Assembly: GCA_039090855.1 (NCBI GenBank)
Contig: CM077011.1
Coordinates: 16,431,001 to 16,495,000, forward strand
Reading direction: 5' to 3'
DNA length: 64,000 nucleotides
Source: Macrothele yani
Taxonomy: Eukaryota; Arthropoda; Arachnida; Araneae; Macrothelidae
Shown: one piece after another, positions 41,479-51,482 of the stretch
How positions within the stretch are numbered: position 1 is the first letter of the stretch
How the letters are laid out: every line of letters begins with the position of its first letter
Program-made: the position numbers and the translations under genes
The notes under the pieces: model-generated
What the model was told of the DNA's origin: nothing
The model's input: the letters and a program-made list of their open reading frames with translations, nothing else
The model's database searches: none

Positions 41479-41797
41479 GGGGCCGCGGGTTGCCTAGTGG
41501 TCAACGTTCGTGACTGCCACGGAGAAGACCTCGGGTTCGATCCCAGGCAGGTACGAACGCTCGAACCACTAAATATCCGCCGTACGTCGGGCGAGCACAT
41601 TAAGCAGTCGGGCCCCGGGTACTGCCCCCCACCGGTAATAAATAAGGGCGTCTTCCTCCCCCTTTCTACCTCGCTTCTGTTTCACTTCCCTATCGGGCAC
41701 TCTAGCCCAAATCTCCTAGCTTCCTATTTCTAAGGGTTGTTTAAGACCTGGAGTCAGACACTCCCTCCCTAAAATCCTCTACATGTGATCGATCTGA
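41479..41797 (+). mobile_element. tRNA-derived SINE, family C copy 2
   Basis: It begins GGGGCCGCGGGTTGCCTAGT, has a B box GGTTCGATCCC (about 41534), and shares its whole body and end (CCTCTACATGTGATC) with the nested copy at 13508. No target duplication was found, and the Tc1 3' end is missing, so the right flank may be a recombination point with the satellite that follows. Confidence 0.88.
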
Positions 41798-43025
41798 AAA
41801 CATATGGTACGTAAAGCCGTCGGAAAGTCTATGAATTACTTGAAAAATTTGAACCACATGTCACACTGGAAACATTATCTAACAAAGAAGGAATTTTTCA
41901 AATCGGACTCCTAGAAGTAGAATATTGACAAGAATAAGATATACATCTACGCCCCCTGCCGTAGAAACCATGCACTATTTTAAGAAAAAAATGTTTCTAA
42001 GAGGTTTGTCGACATTAGTATCGGTCTACAAACGATGTTTGTTTCAATCGATAATTTAGGAGCTCATATTTTACTGCAAATACATCAGAAGCGGAAATTA
42101 ACATTTACGCCCCTGGTAGCAAAACAATTTTTTTACAAAAATAAAAAATTACGTGCAAACGATTTCCCATCAGGAGCTGTATCCGGTGCAGAAAGAATGT
42201 TTCAAATCGGAGATTTAGAAGCAGAGATATAGGGGGAAACGCAGTTTACCGCTACGCCCCCTAGCAGAAAGTCTATGGACTACTTGAAAATTTTGAAATT
42301 ATATGAAAACCATGTCACACGGAAAACACTATCCAACAAAGAAGGAATTTTTCAAATCGTACTCTTAGAACTAGAGATATTGACAAAAATAAGATACTTA
42401 TCCCCCCCCCTGGCGGAGAAACTGAGGAATATTTTAGGAAAAAAATATTCCAAAAAGGTTTATCGATGTAAGTGGCATCAGTCCACGAAAGAATTTTTTC
42501 AATCGATATTTTAGAAGCTCAGATTTTATGGCAAATACATCAGGAGCAAAAATTAACACTTACGCCCCCTGGTGGCCAAAGTATTCTTTACCAAAAATTA
42601 GAAATTATACGCAAAATATTTTCCATCAGGAGATGTATCCGGTGCAGAAAGAATTTTTCAAATCGGAGGTTTAGAAGAAGAGTTTTTGGGAAAAATGTAA
42701 TTTACTTTTACGCTCCCTAGCGGAAAATCTATGCGTAATTTAAAAAAGTAACTATATCTAACATACTCCTCTACATAAATGGAATCAAAAGATAAAATAA
42801 TTTTTTCAATCAGATGTTTAGAAGCAAATATGTGGAGTAAAACGTATTTTTGAATTCGACATCATCTGCACTTGCGCCCTCTAGCGGCGAAGTTGCGCAT
42901 CGTAAAAAAAAAAACGAGATAAAGGATCATCATTCGCTGAATTCAGGCTTTCCAATGCAAAAATAATTTTTCAAATCGACCTAATAGTTGCAGAGATATC
43001 GTGGGTACAGACGGACGGACAAACC
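41797..43025 (+). repeat. trimeric satellite-like array, locus 1
   Basis: Monomers of about 150 bp, each ending in a CGCCCCCT-type box, follow in a fixed cycle (boxes ending GGCG-type at 41951, GGTRGC at 42106, AGCAG at 42254, GGCGG at 42402, GGTGG at 42562, AGCGG at 42711 and a last one at 42883). Common segments are AATTTTTCAAATCGGA and TTTAGAAGCAGAGATAT. The array ends GAGATATCGTGGGTACAGAC, GGACGGACAAACCGATAAC and AGCACGATCTTTTTTTAC. Locus 2 (60660-62800) has the same order and end. Confidence 0.93.
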
Positions 43026-43059
43026 GATAACATAAGCACGATCTTTTTTTACAAGAGAC

Positions 43060-43270
43060 GTACTAAAAATGAAAGTTAATTTAGAATATACGTCATACTG
43101 CATAACAAATATTTCCTATCAACTCAAAAACGCTCTCAGGAGGGTGAACTTCAGTGTCAGCATAAGGTGTACGGAATCTTTATATGCCATTCTTAAGAGA
43201 AATATTGACAAGCTTCCCCGTTTCAACGAGGCGGGAGTTTATGACACCTCTCTAGAATATCCGGACGGCT
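43060..43270 (+). pseudogene. possible Penelope-like element fragment (pre-GIY-YIG linker)
   Basis: The frame reads ISYQLKNALRRVNFSVSIRC, TESLYAILKRNIDKLPRFNE and AGVYDTSL. The pattern L-x-x-L-K-x-N-x-D-K-x-x-x-x-x-x-x-G-V-Y is found, from memory, just before the GIY-YIG nuclease of Penelope-like reverse transcriptases. Only this piece is present, and the similarity is weak. Confidence 0.35.
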
Positions 43271-43329
43271 CCAGCGGTACGATTACGTGTACAAATAAAT
43301 TTCAAAGCGTTTTAAGACAACACAACGTG

Positions 43330-43765
43330 TAATTTGAGAGAAAATAACAATACCTTTACGAATCAAAACACGCGCCGTCATTATCTATCACCTTGTTGGG
43401 ACTACGCCGATAGAGGGTGCAGCGGAGGAGGCCAACGACAGACGTGAGAAAATTGCGGACATGTGAAGACGCGTGGGAACCGAAGGCAGAGGCCTCAGAA
43501 CTGAGGGGAGAGGCCGCAGAGTGAAAACTGATGTTAAGACTTATGACGCGAAAGACAAAACAAAGAAGTTTGTGTATGTGCGTGTGTGTTTTACCTAATT
43601 CATATAAAATGATCTGCAATAAATTAGTCTCATCAAGTATACCTTGGACGTGCAACTCTCTTTGAAATATGTGAATTTATTGTGTATCCGAATTCTGTAA
43701 ATAGAAGCAAAGAAGATGTTGGATACCAGAGAGCCCGTGCACGGACTCACGGAAGAGGTAAGAAG
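43330..43765. other. no gene recognised
   Basis: Mixed-composition sequence with a short TGTGTATGTGCGTGTGTG patch (about 43571); nothing else was recognised. Confidence 0.5.
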
Positions 43766-43786
43766 TTAAATATTAATACATCTAAT

Positions 43787-44821
43787 TACCGAAATTGAAT
43801 TGAAACGCGAAAAGTAAGAACGCACCTTCCGCCATCGGTTGGGCAGCTGAAGGATTCCAGCCACGAAGAATACTTCGTCGTGTGACGCGATGAAGTCGTT
43901 AACCCATTTTTGCACTTCGTCACAGGTCCGGAACCATACAGCAGACAAAACATGTTGCATCGATCGGAACAGCTGATAGTCTGAAAGATCTATGTCCGGA
44001 CTTTATGCCTGGTGCTCGAAAACTTCCCAGCCAAGCATCAATAATGTTTCCTTGACCGATTACGCGACATGCGGCCTAGCGTTGTCATGCAGTAATTTCA
44101 CGGGACGCCATCCTTTGCCTGTGAATGGACATTTCCGACAGATTCCCTGGTTCAAGAGTAGCAATTGTTGCTTGTAGCAATTAGCAGTAACAGTTTGATG
44201 CTGTTCCAATAGTTCATAATAGAGCACGCCCTTCATATCCCACCAGATACACAGCAGAACTTTCTTGGAGTGAATATTGCGTTTCGGTGTCGAAGTCGTT
44301 GCTGCCCCGGGATCTACCTAGTGTTTTTTGCATTTGGGAGTGTCGTACCATATCCACTTTTCATCACCCGTAACGATTTTCCACAGGAAAATCTTTCTGT
44401 GTTGTTTATTCAACGGATTCAAACACTTCATGACATGTTCATCCCTGTTCCTCTAGCTCAGGTCATTTGGAACCAATTTTCCTTCCTTTTGAATCTTTCC
44501 CATTGCGCGTAAACGATTGGAAATGGTTTGTTGAGTTGCCCCCAGTTGTTCAGCTAATTCATTTTGCATTTGAGATGAAGTTTTATCCAGCAACGCTTGG
44601 AGTTCTTCATGTGCAACCTTCTGCGGGGTGACGCTACGTTCTGGATCGCTAACATCAAAATCACCTGCTTAAAACCGTCTAAACCAAAACTCACACGTGC
44701 TTTTCGATACAAGATTCTCTCCCAGAAAAGAACACACCGATGCACATGCTTCTGCAGAACTTCTTCCCTGATGAAATTGGTTACGAATGCAATGTCTAAT
44801 AAACGCAGTATCGCTTGCCAT
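43787..44821 (-). pseudogene. mariner transposase, degenerate
   Basis: From ATG 44821 (minus) the reading is M-A-S then FIRHCIRNQFHQGRSSAEAC and ASVCSFLGENLVSKSTCEFW, FRRFKQVILMLAI, then changing frames with LLDKTSSQMQNELAEQLG-like sequence. The second catalytic motif is near 44080 (complement of GTTGTCATGCAGTAATTTCA). The stretch after it includes WEVFEHQA, SPDIDLSDYQLFRSMQHVLS, VNDFIASHDEVFFVAGI and LPNRWRKV, the usual C-terminal region with the third aspartate. The span equals 345 codons. Terminal repeats were not clear. Confidence 0.8.
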
Positions 44822-46394
44822 CTTTCATCTACCGATGTGCAAGTGTGTTTTACTGTTGGGTAAACTTCTGTGTCACAATTTATACTCTGTACCAGTTAAG
44901 GTCACATAACAACAACGCGGGAGAATGTCGGATATGTAAATTAGTAGTATACGTCACGGAAAAAACGATTTAAAACTTATTTGTACACCTAGTACCTCGG
45001 AATGACCAAACGCTCGTTTAGAATTAGATTCAACGGAACATAAAAGAGACACAAGGGACGGAAAAGTAACCACTGTGCTGTCCAGAAAAGTCAAGTTCAA
45101 GTTCGCTGATCCTATGTGGGATGATGTAAAGAAATTGGCTTCTACCCTACGTCTAAATCTACCGCCATTCGCAAAACTTTAAGAGATCATTACCAACAGT
45201 GAGGCTTGCAATGGTAGCGTCTCTCTATAATTGCCACGAATTTAGAACCAGATCTTCAGATAATGCTGTTTTTCCTTCCACAGCACCACGTATTTAACTA
45301 TATCATGACGTCTCGTTTCTTGTACTAATTTTTTGTCTAGTCAAGTCACCGTGTTCAAATTGTTGAAGCGTTCTATTATTATTCAGTTTGCAGTTAGCTG
45401 TCTAACTTCCTTGAAGAAGCCATCTGGTTGATTTGCGAAAGTTTGGAAACTTTGATTTCTATTCTACGCCAATAAATTCGGATTATTAAGATAATTAATA
45501 AATTTTTCTCTTGATTCTGCATATTGCATTTTTATCTTAATAAATTTTTATTAGCGTGTTCCTCTCTAGACCCGGGCAAGCGGGACCGGGCCAGGTACCC
45601 TGCTTGCCTGGGTCTAAGAAGGTCCTGCCCAACTGTGCAAGCGACGGGGTAAAAGGCAGGAAAAGGGAGTAAAGGGAGATGAGGAGATTTCCAAATTACG
45701 CTCTTTCAGTGCAAAGGCAGATTTAGCTGTATCTCGGAATGATAATTGCTCTTCTTTGTGTTGTAAATATTTGATGCTACCTCTTCGCATTTCCAAGCAT
45801 TCTTCCCCGCTCATTCATAATCTTCCGTATCTCCAGTTCCGAGACAAATGTCCTGTCTTGGAAGGCTGCTTTAATAGGTACCACTGCCAAGATAAACTAC
45901 AAAACTACTTCTTTGTCCCTGAGAAATAACAGGGTTTATCACTCGCAATAAATAAGAATTTAATCCACGTGATTAAGACTAAAGATTACGAGAGCAAATT
46001 GTTTCATTACTCTCTTGAGTGAAATAAAAGTGATTATGCAAGAATAAAGAGTTTCTCCTTAGCGTATGGGATCGTGGAAATATATTTCTCTCGGATTTCT
46101 TCTATCTGTATGCAGCGTTTCTGAGTATGAGTTCTCATCGGACCGTGTGTTGCGTGCCTTTACAGTTGCTTCTGCTGGAATGAGTTTCTAAGACCCCGAT
46201 GAGGAGATTCATCCACAATTTATGTTGCAAGTGTAATCCCTATGCAGCGCTTTTTCTATTTTATCAGACTGAGTTTTGGATTAAGCTCCCAAAATTGCCC
46301 GCGAAATAAATATTTTCTGTGCAATTACAACTGGTGAATGTATTCTTCTGTATTTAGTTAGATGCTCTTTAATTTAGCTGGATGATGCATGTTC
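44822..46394. other. no gene recognised
   Basis: No transposon family or coding exon was recognised. A CCCGGGCAAGCGGGACCGGG patch occurs near 45572-45590, with CTTGCCTGGGTCTAAGAAGG just after it. It recalls the 2426 region only vaguely. Confidence 0.45.
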
Positions 46395-46685
46395 TCTCTC
46401 TCTTTCTCTCTCTCCGCTTAGAAAACGGATGCAAACGAGATGGGAGCAATGTTACACAATGAACATATGTAACGGCAATTTATTATACACTGTACAACCA
46501 TTAACATCCCGATGCCTAAAAATTCACAAATAATTATCATATACATGGCATTTAATATCGTATGCTGAAACTTTGACCATTATGACGGACCATTATGACC
46601 ATTATATTTTCGTGGAACGCTCTCTCTCTCTCTCTTTCTGTCTCTTTCTTTCTCTCTTGCTCTTTCTCTTCCTTTCTCTCTCTCT

Positions 46686-46737
<52 letters not shown>

Positions 46738-46763
46738 TTCTTTCTCTCTTGCTCTTTCTCTTA

Positions 46764-46810
<47 letters not shown>

Positions 46811-46925
46811 TCTCCTTCTCTAGCCTCAGAAAACGGAAACAAACATGATGGAAACAATATTTCACAACGAACATGTGTAGCGGCCGTTTATTACACACAC
46901 CCTACCATTAATATCCCGACACCTT
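46395..46925. repeat. duplicated (TC)n microsatellite with 100-bp flank
   Basis: A short (TCTC)n tract at 46395-46415 and a long one at 46617-46820 are each followed by a related flank: TTAGAAAACGGATGCAAACG ... CATTAACATCCCGATGCCT, and CTCAGAAAACGGAAACAAAC ... CATTAATATCCCGACACCT. This indicates an old tandem duplication of about 400 bp whose second tract expanded. The 46720-46780 region repeats the earlier TTTCTGTCTCTTTCTTTCTC segment. Confidence 0.88.
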
Positions 46926-46940
46926 ATGACGTATATACTA

Positions 46941-48480
46941 CACTGCTGGACAATTGCTAAGGACGGATCATAAACGGCCATATAGCGCATAAAAAAGGAA
47001 GTGTGGTTGGATGCCAAGTGAAATAAAATAATGTCAGAATGCCAGGACATTACAAGAAAGACAATTTATTGTGCTCTGAAATCCAGAAGGCTTTGGAACG
47101 TGTTCAAGGGACAAACAGGCCATTTTGTGCAGAATAAGTAAACGTGAAAAAAATGCAATTACCGTCCGCAGGCGTTCCGGCGTAAGATGTCAATACGGGA
47201 TATGGCCACCATGGAGGGCGATGCAAGATTCCACACGTCGTGTCATGCTTTGCACAACATTATCAAGCAGCAGTTGGGGTAATTTATCCCATTCCTCTAT
47301 CAGTGCACGGATGAGGGTGTCCTTGTTTATTGGAGGGAATTGGCGACCAGCAAGACTCCTCCCCAAAGCATCCCACACATTTTCAATGGGATTCAGATCT
47401 GGAGAACGTGCTGGCCATACGAGGCGTTGAATATCCTCGCTCTCAAGACACTACTGGAGAGCGACTGTTCGATGATATGTTGCGTTGTCGTCCATGAAAA
47501 TGAATCTATCACCGACAGCACCACGGAACATGCGAACATGAGGTAGCAGAACATCATTAATGTATCGTTGGCCAGTCATAGTCCCAGTTGGAAGCACATA
47601 AAGGGACGTACGGCCATTGATCATGATGCCAGCCCATACCATGACACTACATGTCGGATATCGGTCCCTTTCCTGTATGTTTGCTGCACAATATGCAGTA
47701 CCACTATCACGCCAGATCAGTTGTCGTCGACAATCAGACGAATGACTGTATCTACTCTCATCTGAGAAGAGGACAGCAGACCAGTCGTTATCAGTCCAAT
47801 TGCGATAATGATGGCACCATTGCAAACGGGCGGTACGGTGACGTCTGGACAATGGGATGCACACAACATGACGGCGGGCTTATAGTTCTCCTTCATGCAA
47901 ACGTCTGGTGACAGTTTTTCGGGAGATCCGCTTGCCAGTAGCAGCCATAAACTGATTTGTTACCTTATTAGCTGTGCTGCGCCGGTGTCTTTTTGTTGAT
48001 AGCACTATGTACCGATCTTCTGCAGGTGTCGTACTGCGAACACGACCTCCCCGTGACGTTTGCTACACTCTCCATTTGTTTGAAATGATTTCCAAAGCCT
48101 TGAAACAACACTGTGGCTGACGTCGAACTCCCTGGCAACATCTGTTATTTTTCGCCCTTCTTCAATCTTGCCAATAATACGGCCACGCGTAAAATCATCT
48201 AGGTGATGTCAAGAAGACATACTGAAAATTTCAAGTTCGTGAATTGATTCTTTCCCTTTCAACTTTGCGTTTGAGCAACAACGGTCAATACGCGTCAAAT
48301 CCTTTATATCTCTCATCAGCGCTATGACGTCACGAACAAGTTCAGCAATCCAAAATTTGCATACGCACAACACATCTTACTGTATCCCGCACTTATGCTA
48401 ATTTCCACATTTTCCTGCCTTCCATTTTATGGTTGCTATCGTTGCTGTTGTCATCCGTCCTTAGCAATTGTCCGGCAGTG
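46941..48480 (-). mobile_element. Tc1-like DNA transposon, family 5 (complete ends)
   Basis: The left end CACTGCTGGACAATTGCTAA (46941) and the complement of the right end, CACTGCCGGACAATTGCTAA (to 48480), are inverted repeats of about 29 bp (one mismatch in the first 29). TA flanks both sides. The element is 1540 bp and contains a nearly full transposase frame on the minus strand. Confidence 0.95.
47190..48220 (-). pseudogene. Tc1-like transposase (family 5), DD34E, few lesions
   Basis: From ATG 48220 the text runs M-S-S-stop, then LDDFTRGRIIGKIEEGRKIT, DVARELDVSHSVVSRLWKSF (helix-turn-helix), a decayed middle, MCIPLSRRHRTARLQWCHHY, and LFSDESRYSHSSDCRR with the first Asp. ERDRYPTCSVMVWAGIMING and FMDDNATYHRTVALQ (second Asp) follow, then a TAG stop near 47450, and WPARSPDLNPIENVWDALGR with the Glu 34 residues after the second Asp. 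The C-terminus is CIALHGGHIPY (stop 47190). All three catalytic residues are kept. At least three stops and some indels in the N-terminal half disable it. Confidence 0.92.
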
Positions 48481-48672
48481 TATAATAACTTTCATTTTTA
48501 GTTTCTTTCTCTATGTATACTTTGAGCTCATTCTCTTCAGGAATCTTAAAGTTATATTTTCGCACTCACTGAATTTTATGTGTTAACAGGCTTGACTCCA
48601 GATTGAATGACGTGTGTATGTATGTCTTGGCAAGATAAGAACGATATATAACGTGTAAAGCGAGCAGTGTTC

Positions 48673-48731
48673 AGTGTGTGTACAATACTGCAACCATGCG
48701 TTGAACCATGATGCAGTATTGTACACACACT
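48673..48731. repeat. perfect 20-bp inverted repeat (hairpin)
   Basis: Arms 48673-48692 and 48712-48731 (core GTGTGTACAATACTGCA) match exactly around a 19-base loop. It ends seven bases before the Tc1-like family 1 element at 48738. The region 48483-48672 shows nothing else. Confidence 0.9.
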
Positions 48732-48737
48732 TATATA

Positions 48738-50007
48738 CACTATATTGACAAAAGTCACCGGACACCCCTTCAAAAGGAAATGAACGGATCCGCTGCGTTG
48801 TTAAGATGCGATGTACAGCTGCAAACGGTATAAAAACAAGCTGGCCACGATCATATCGCACTGTGAGGTTGAGTGAAAATGGCGCGGCGGGACAGAACTG
48901 ACTTTGAGAAAGAAAAAATCGTTGGGTGTTATATGTATTACTGGTTTGTCCATAAAAGAAACCGAGAGATGTTAAACATACCCAAGTCAACTGTTTTGGA
49001 TGTACTGAATAAGTGGAAGACACATGGCGTGCCTGAAGCAGTAAAACGTACCGGCAGACCAAAGAAAATCAGCGATAGTGGACGTCGAAGTCTTAGGAGA
49101 GTCGTTACAGTTAATCAACAGAGTACTGCACAAGACCTCAGTGTACGGGTGAATAAAAATGCTGGAACTTCGGTATGTACACGCACCATTCGCAGATAAT
49201 TTCATTCCGTAGGTCCCCGTGGTCGTGCGGCTGCTCATAAACCTTTCATTTCCACTCGGAATGCTACTCGTCGTTTAACATGATGTAAAGAACATTTATT
49301 ATGGACCGTATATCAATGGAACGGGTCCTATGGACTGATGATTTCGGATACACGATCCATCAGTCTGATGGCCGTGTGTGGGTATGGCGGCAGCCGGAGG
49401 AATGCTATTTACCGCAGTGTACTATTCCTACGGTCAAGTTTGGAGCTGGCAGTGTACTCGTGTGGGGGTGTTTTTCGTGGCATGTTCCCGGTCCATTGAT
49501 TATCGTGGAAAAACCTGTTAACCATCTTGTCTACCTCGATATTCTGGACAATTATGCCCTACCAACTCTGTGGCAATAGTATGGAACCGAGCCTTGTTGG
49601 TAACAGCAGGATAATGCACCGAGCCTTGTTGGTAACAGCAGGATAATGCACCGAGACATAAAGCAATGACTGTTACGAGGTGATTTGACGATAATTTCGT
49701 ATCGTGAGTGGACTGGCCAGCACAGAGCCCTGAAATTAATCCCACAGAGCACTTATGGGATGAATTAGAGAGCCGCATAAGAACATTGGAACTAAGGCCT
49801 ACTATTAAGCAACAGTTATCGGCACCATTATGTACTGAATAAAAGCGCATACCTATATATGTGCTCCAAAACCTTGTCGAAAGCATGTCTCGAAGAGTCA
49901 GTGCATGCATTAAGGCCAAAGATGGGCCAACACCGTACTAATGTATGTCAATAAATGCTATGCTGTGTTTCTCTTCTAGGTGTCCGGTGACTTTTGTCAA
50001 TGTAGTG
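48738..50007 (+). mobile_element. Tc1-like DNA transposon, family 1, copy 2
   Basis: The ends CACTATATTGACAAAAGTCA (48738) and complement CACTACATTGACAAAAGTCA (to 50007) are inverted repeats with flanking TA. The interior matches the copy at 2893-4119 in opposite orientation (for example GGATCCGCTGCGTTG near the left end). At 1270 bp it is 43 bp longer, partly through a 32-bp tandem duplication at about 49587-49650. Confidence 0.95.
48879..49941 (+). pseudogene. Tc1-like transposase (family 1, copy 2), degenerate
   Basis: ATG 48879 gives MARRDRTDFEKEKIVGCYMY, EMLNIPKSTVLDVLNKWKTH, GVPEAVKRTGRPKKISDSGR and STAQDLSVRVNKNAGTS, an open frame of 107 codons with both DNA-binding segments. Next a frame change gives RISMERVLWTDDFGYTIHQS, the first aspartate motif, and KFGAGSVLVWGCFSW. 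The second aspartate region is disrupted by the 32-bp duplication (AGCAGGATAATGCACCGAG). The end KAKDGPTPY is followed by TAA. It is less decayed than copy 1. Confidence 0.92.
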
Positions 50008-50379
50008 TATATCTCTGGTAAAATTGTATTTGACTGAGATACTTGGAACCTTCCGTTAAAGAGATTCAGTTGTTTGTATTTGTTGAAGTATTGTCCCGCT
50101 AACTGTTTAAGGTTACCCGTGGGTTGCTGCTGCTGATTATTATTGACGAGTTATCTGTGTGATGCACCTGGAAGACCCAACTAAAGACACAGACTATTCT
50201 CTTCTGCCCAATAGAAAGACTAATATTGCTCTCTATATAATTAAGAATTTTGTGCTAGTTGTCCGGAGCATAATGTTGAAGAGTTTCGGTGTTACAAGAT
50301 CCATGGGGAGTACGACAAGTAATATTACAAGTGAAACATTGATTTAAATAAAACATATTAACCTACTTATTGACAAATA

Positions 50380-51205
50380 ATTTTTATTTACAGAAAATTT
50401 AGTGCTGTGTGCGGAAACCTTTCGCCCTTATGTTTGTGGAATAGTCTTCACCAGATTTTTTAAATGTTTCCTGATATGTTCGCCCATTTGTATTTTAAAG
50501 CAGTGACCAGTTCAGCTTTGTTAACTGGGTGATCACTTCAGGCTATGCACCCCAGAATCCAATTCGTCCTGGCGATTAACTAAGATGTTCAGGTCAGGAC
50601 TCTGGACTGGCTAGACAAACTTTTCGACGCCCATGATCTCATAGCAATCTGTATCGACGCGAGCAGTATCACCTGATGCAAATTTGAAGATTGTCCAGCT
50701 GATTGGGGTATGCCCTTTGTGAAAACACAAATTGTCCGTGACGGCGTTCGAACCCGCGTACCCTCTCTACAGAGTGAGTTGCTCTCCGAACTAAGCGTAT
50801 CGCCGCAAATTTGTCGTCTTGAGACGTGCTGTACCTGTGTAGTACATCACACCTTCCCCAAAATCATGCGACAATGATGATAGTGCATCATTGTCCGGCA
50901 CGTCTAGGTAGAGGTTTTGTCCAAAATGACTAATGGGCTCAAGCCCCACTACAAATAAAAAGCCAGTTCCATATCATTAGGCTTCCTCCACCAAATTTCA
51001 TTTTCGGGACGATATAGTCCAGAAAGTACCTATATCCTGTAATACTCCCAATCCAGGTACGACCATCAAGCTAGTAGATTGTATACCGTGCTTCGTCAGT
51101 CAAAAGCACAGTTTCCCATTCGTTGTAGCCGCACGGCCGTCTTCGTGTACAATAACATTCCACAGAGGATGTTCACACACTTTTAGAACGATTTTACAGC
51201 AATAT
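50380..51205 (-). pseudogene. Tc1/Tc3-like transposase remnant, interrupted by SINE E
   Basis: Minus-strand pieces: a first-aspartate block (V-L-L-T-D-E-A-R-Y-T-I-Y, about 51115-51075), LDGRTWIGSITGYRYFLDYI, VPKMKFGGGSLMIWNWLF, then, beyond the SINE at 50725-50860, a decayed second-aspartate and C-terminal region down to about 50400. No terminal repeats were found. Several stops are present. Confidence 0.65.
50725..50860 (-). mobile_element. SINE family E copy, minus strand
   Basis: The plus strand shows AAATTGTCCGTGACGGCGTT, the complement of a B box (GTTCGAACCCG), CTCTCCGAACTAAGCGTATC, then CGCCGCAAATTTGTCGTCTT and GTGTAGTACATCAC, the complement of the family leader. It splits the Tc-like pseudogene. 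Confidence 0.78.
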
Positions 51206-51482
51206 ACAATCCGTTTTTTGGTGTTAATATGACAAGGATGGTAAGTCAGATAATATCGGAAACTTGAGACTTGGTCGTTCTGGGTGGTGTTGTGTTTATC
51301 ATACAAGGGCGCTATCTGGAAGGCGCAGGTTCGATTCCCGCTCCAGGACGACGGAATTTTCAAGTTTTCGGATATTATCTGACTTACCATTCCTGCTCCA
51401 GAACGACGAAAATTTCAAGTTTTCGGATATTATCTGACTTACCATCCTTGTCATATTTACACCAAAAACCGGATTGTCATCT
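51206..51482. repeat. foldback (long inverted repeat) with tRNA-like B box inside
   Basis: The left arm (about 51206-51290: TTTTTTGGTGTTAATATGAC, AAGGATGGTAAGTCAGATAA) matches the complement of the right arm (about 51398-51482) over nearly 80 bp. The centre contains GGTTCGATTCCC (51329-51340), a pol III B-box-like sequence. A 34-bp direct repeat (TTTTCAAGTTTTCGGATATT on) occurs at 51357 and 51410. Confidence 0.85.

Noticed and set aside
46552..46960. Ser/Leu-rich and Arg/Glu-rich frames
   Set aside because: They are translations of the TC microsatellite.
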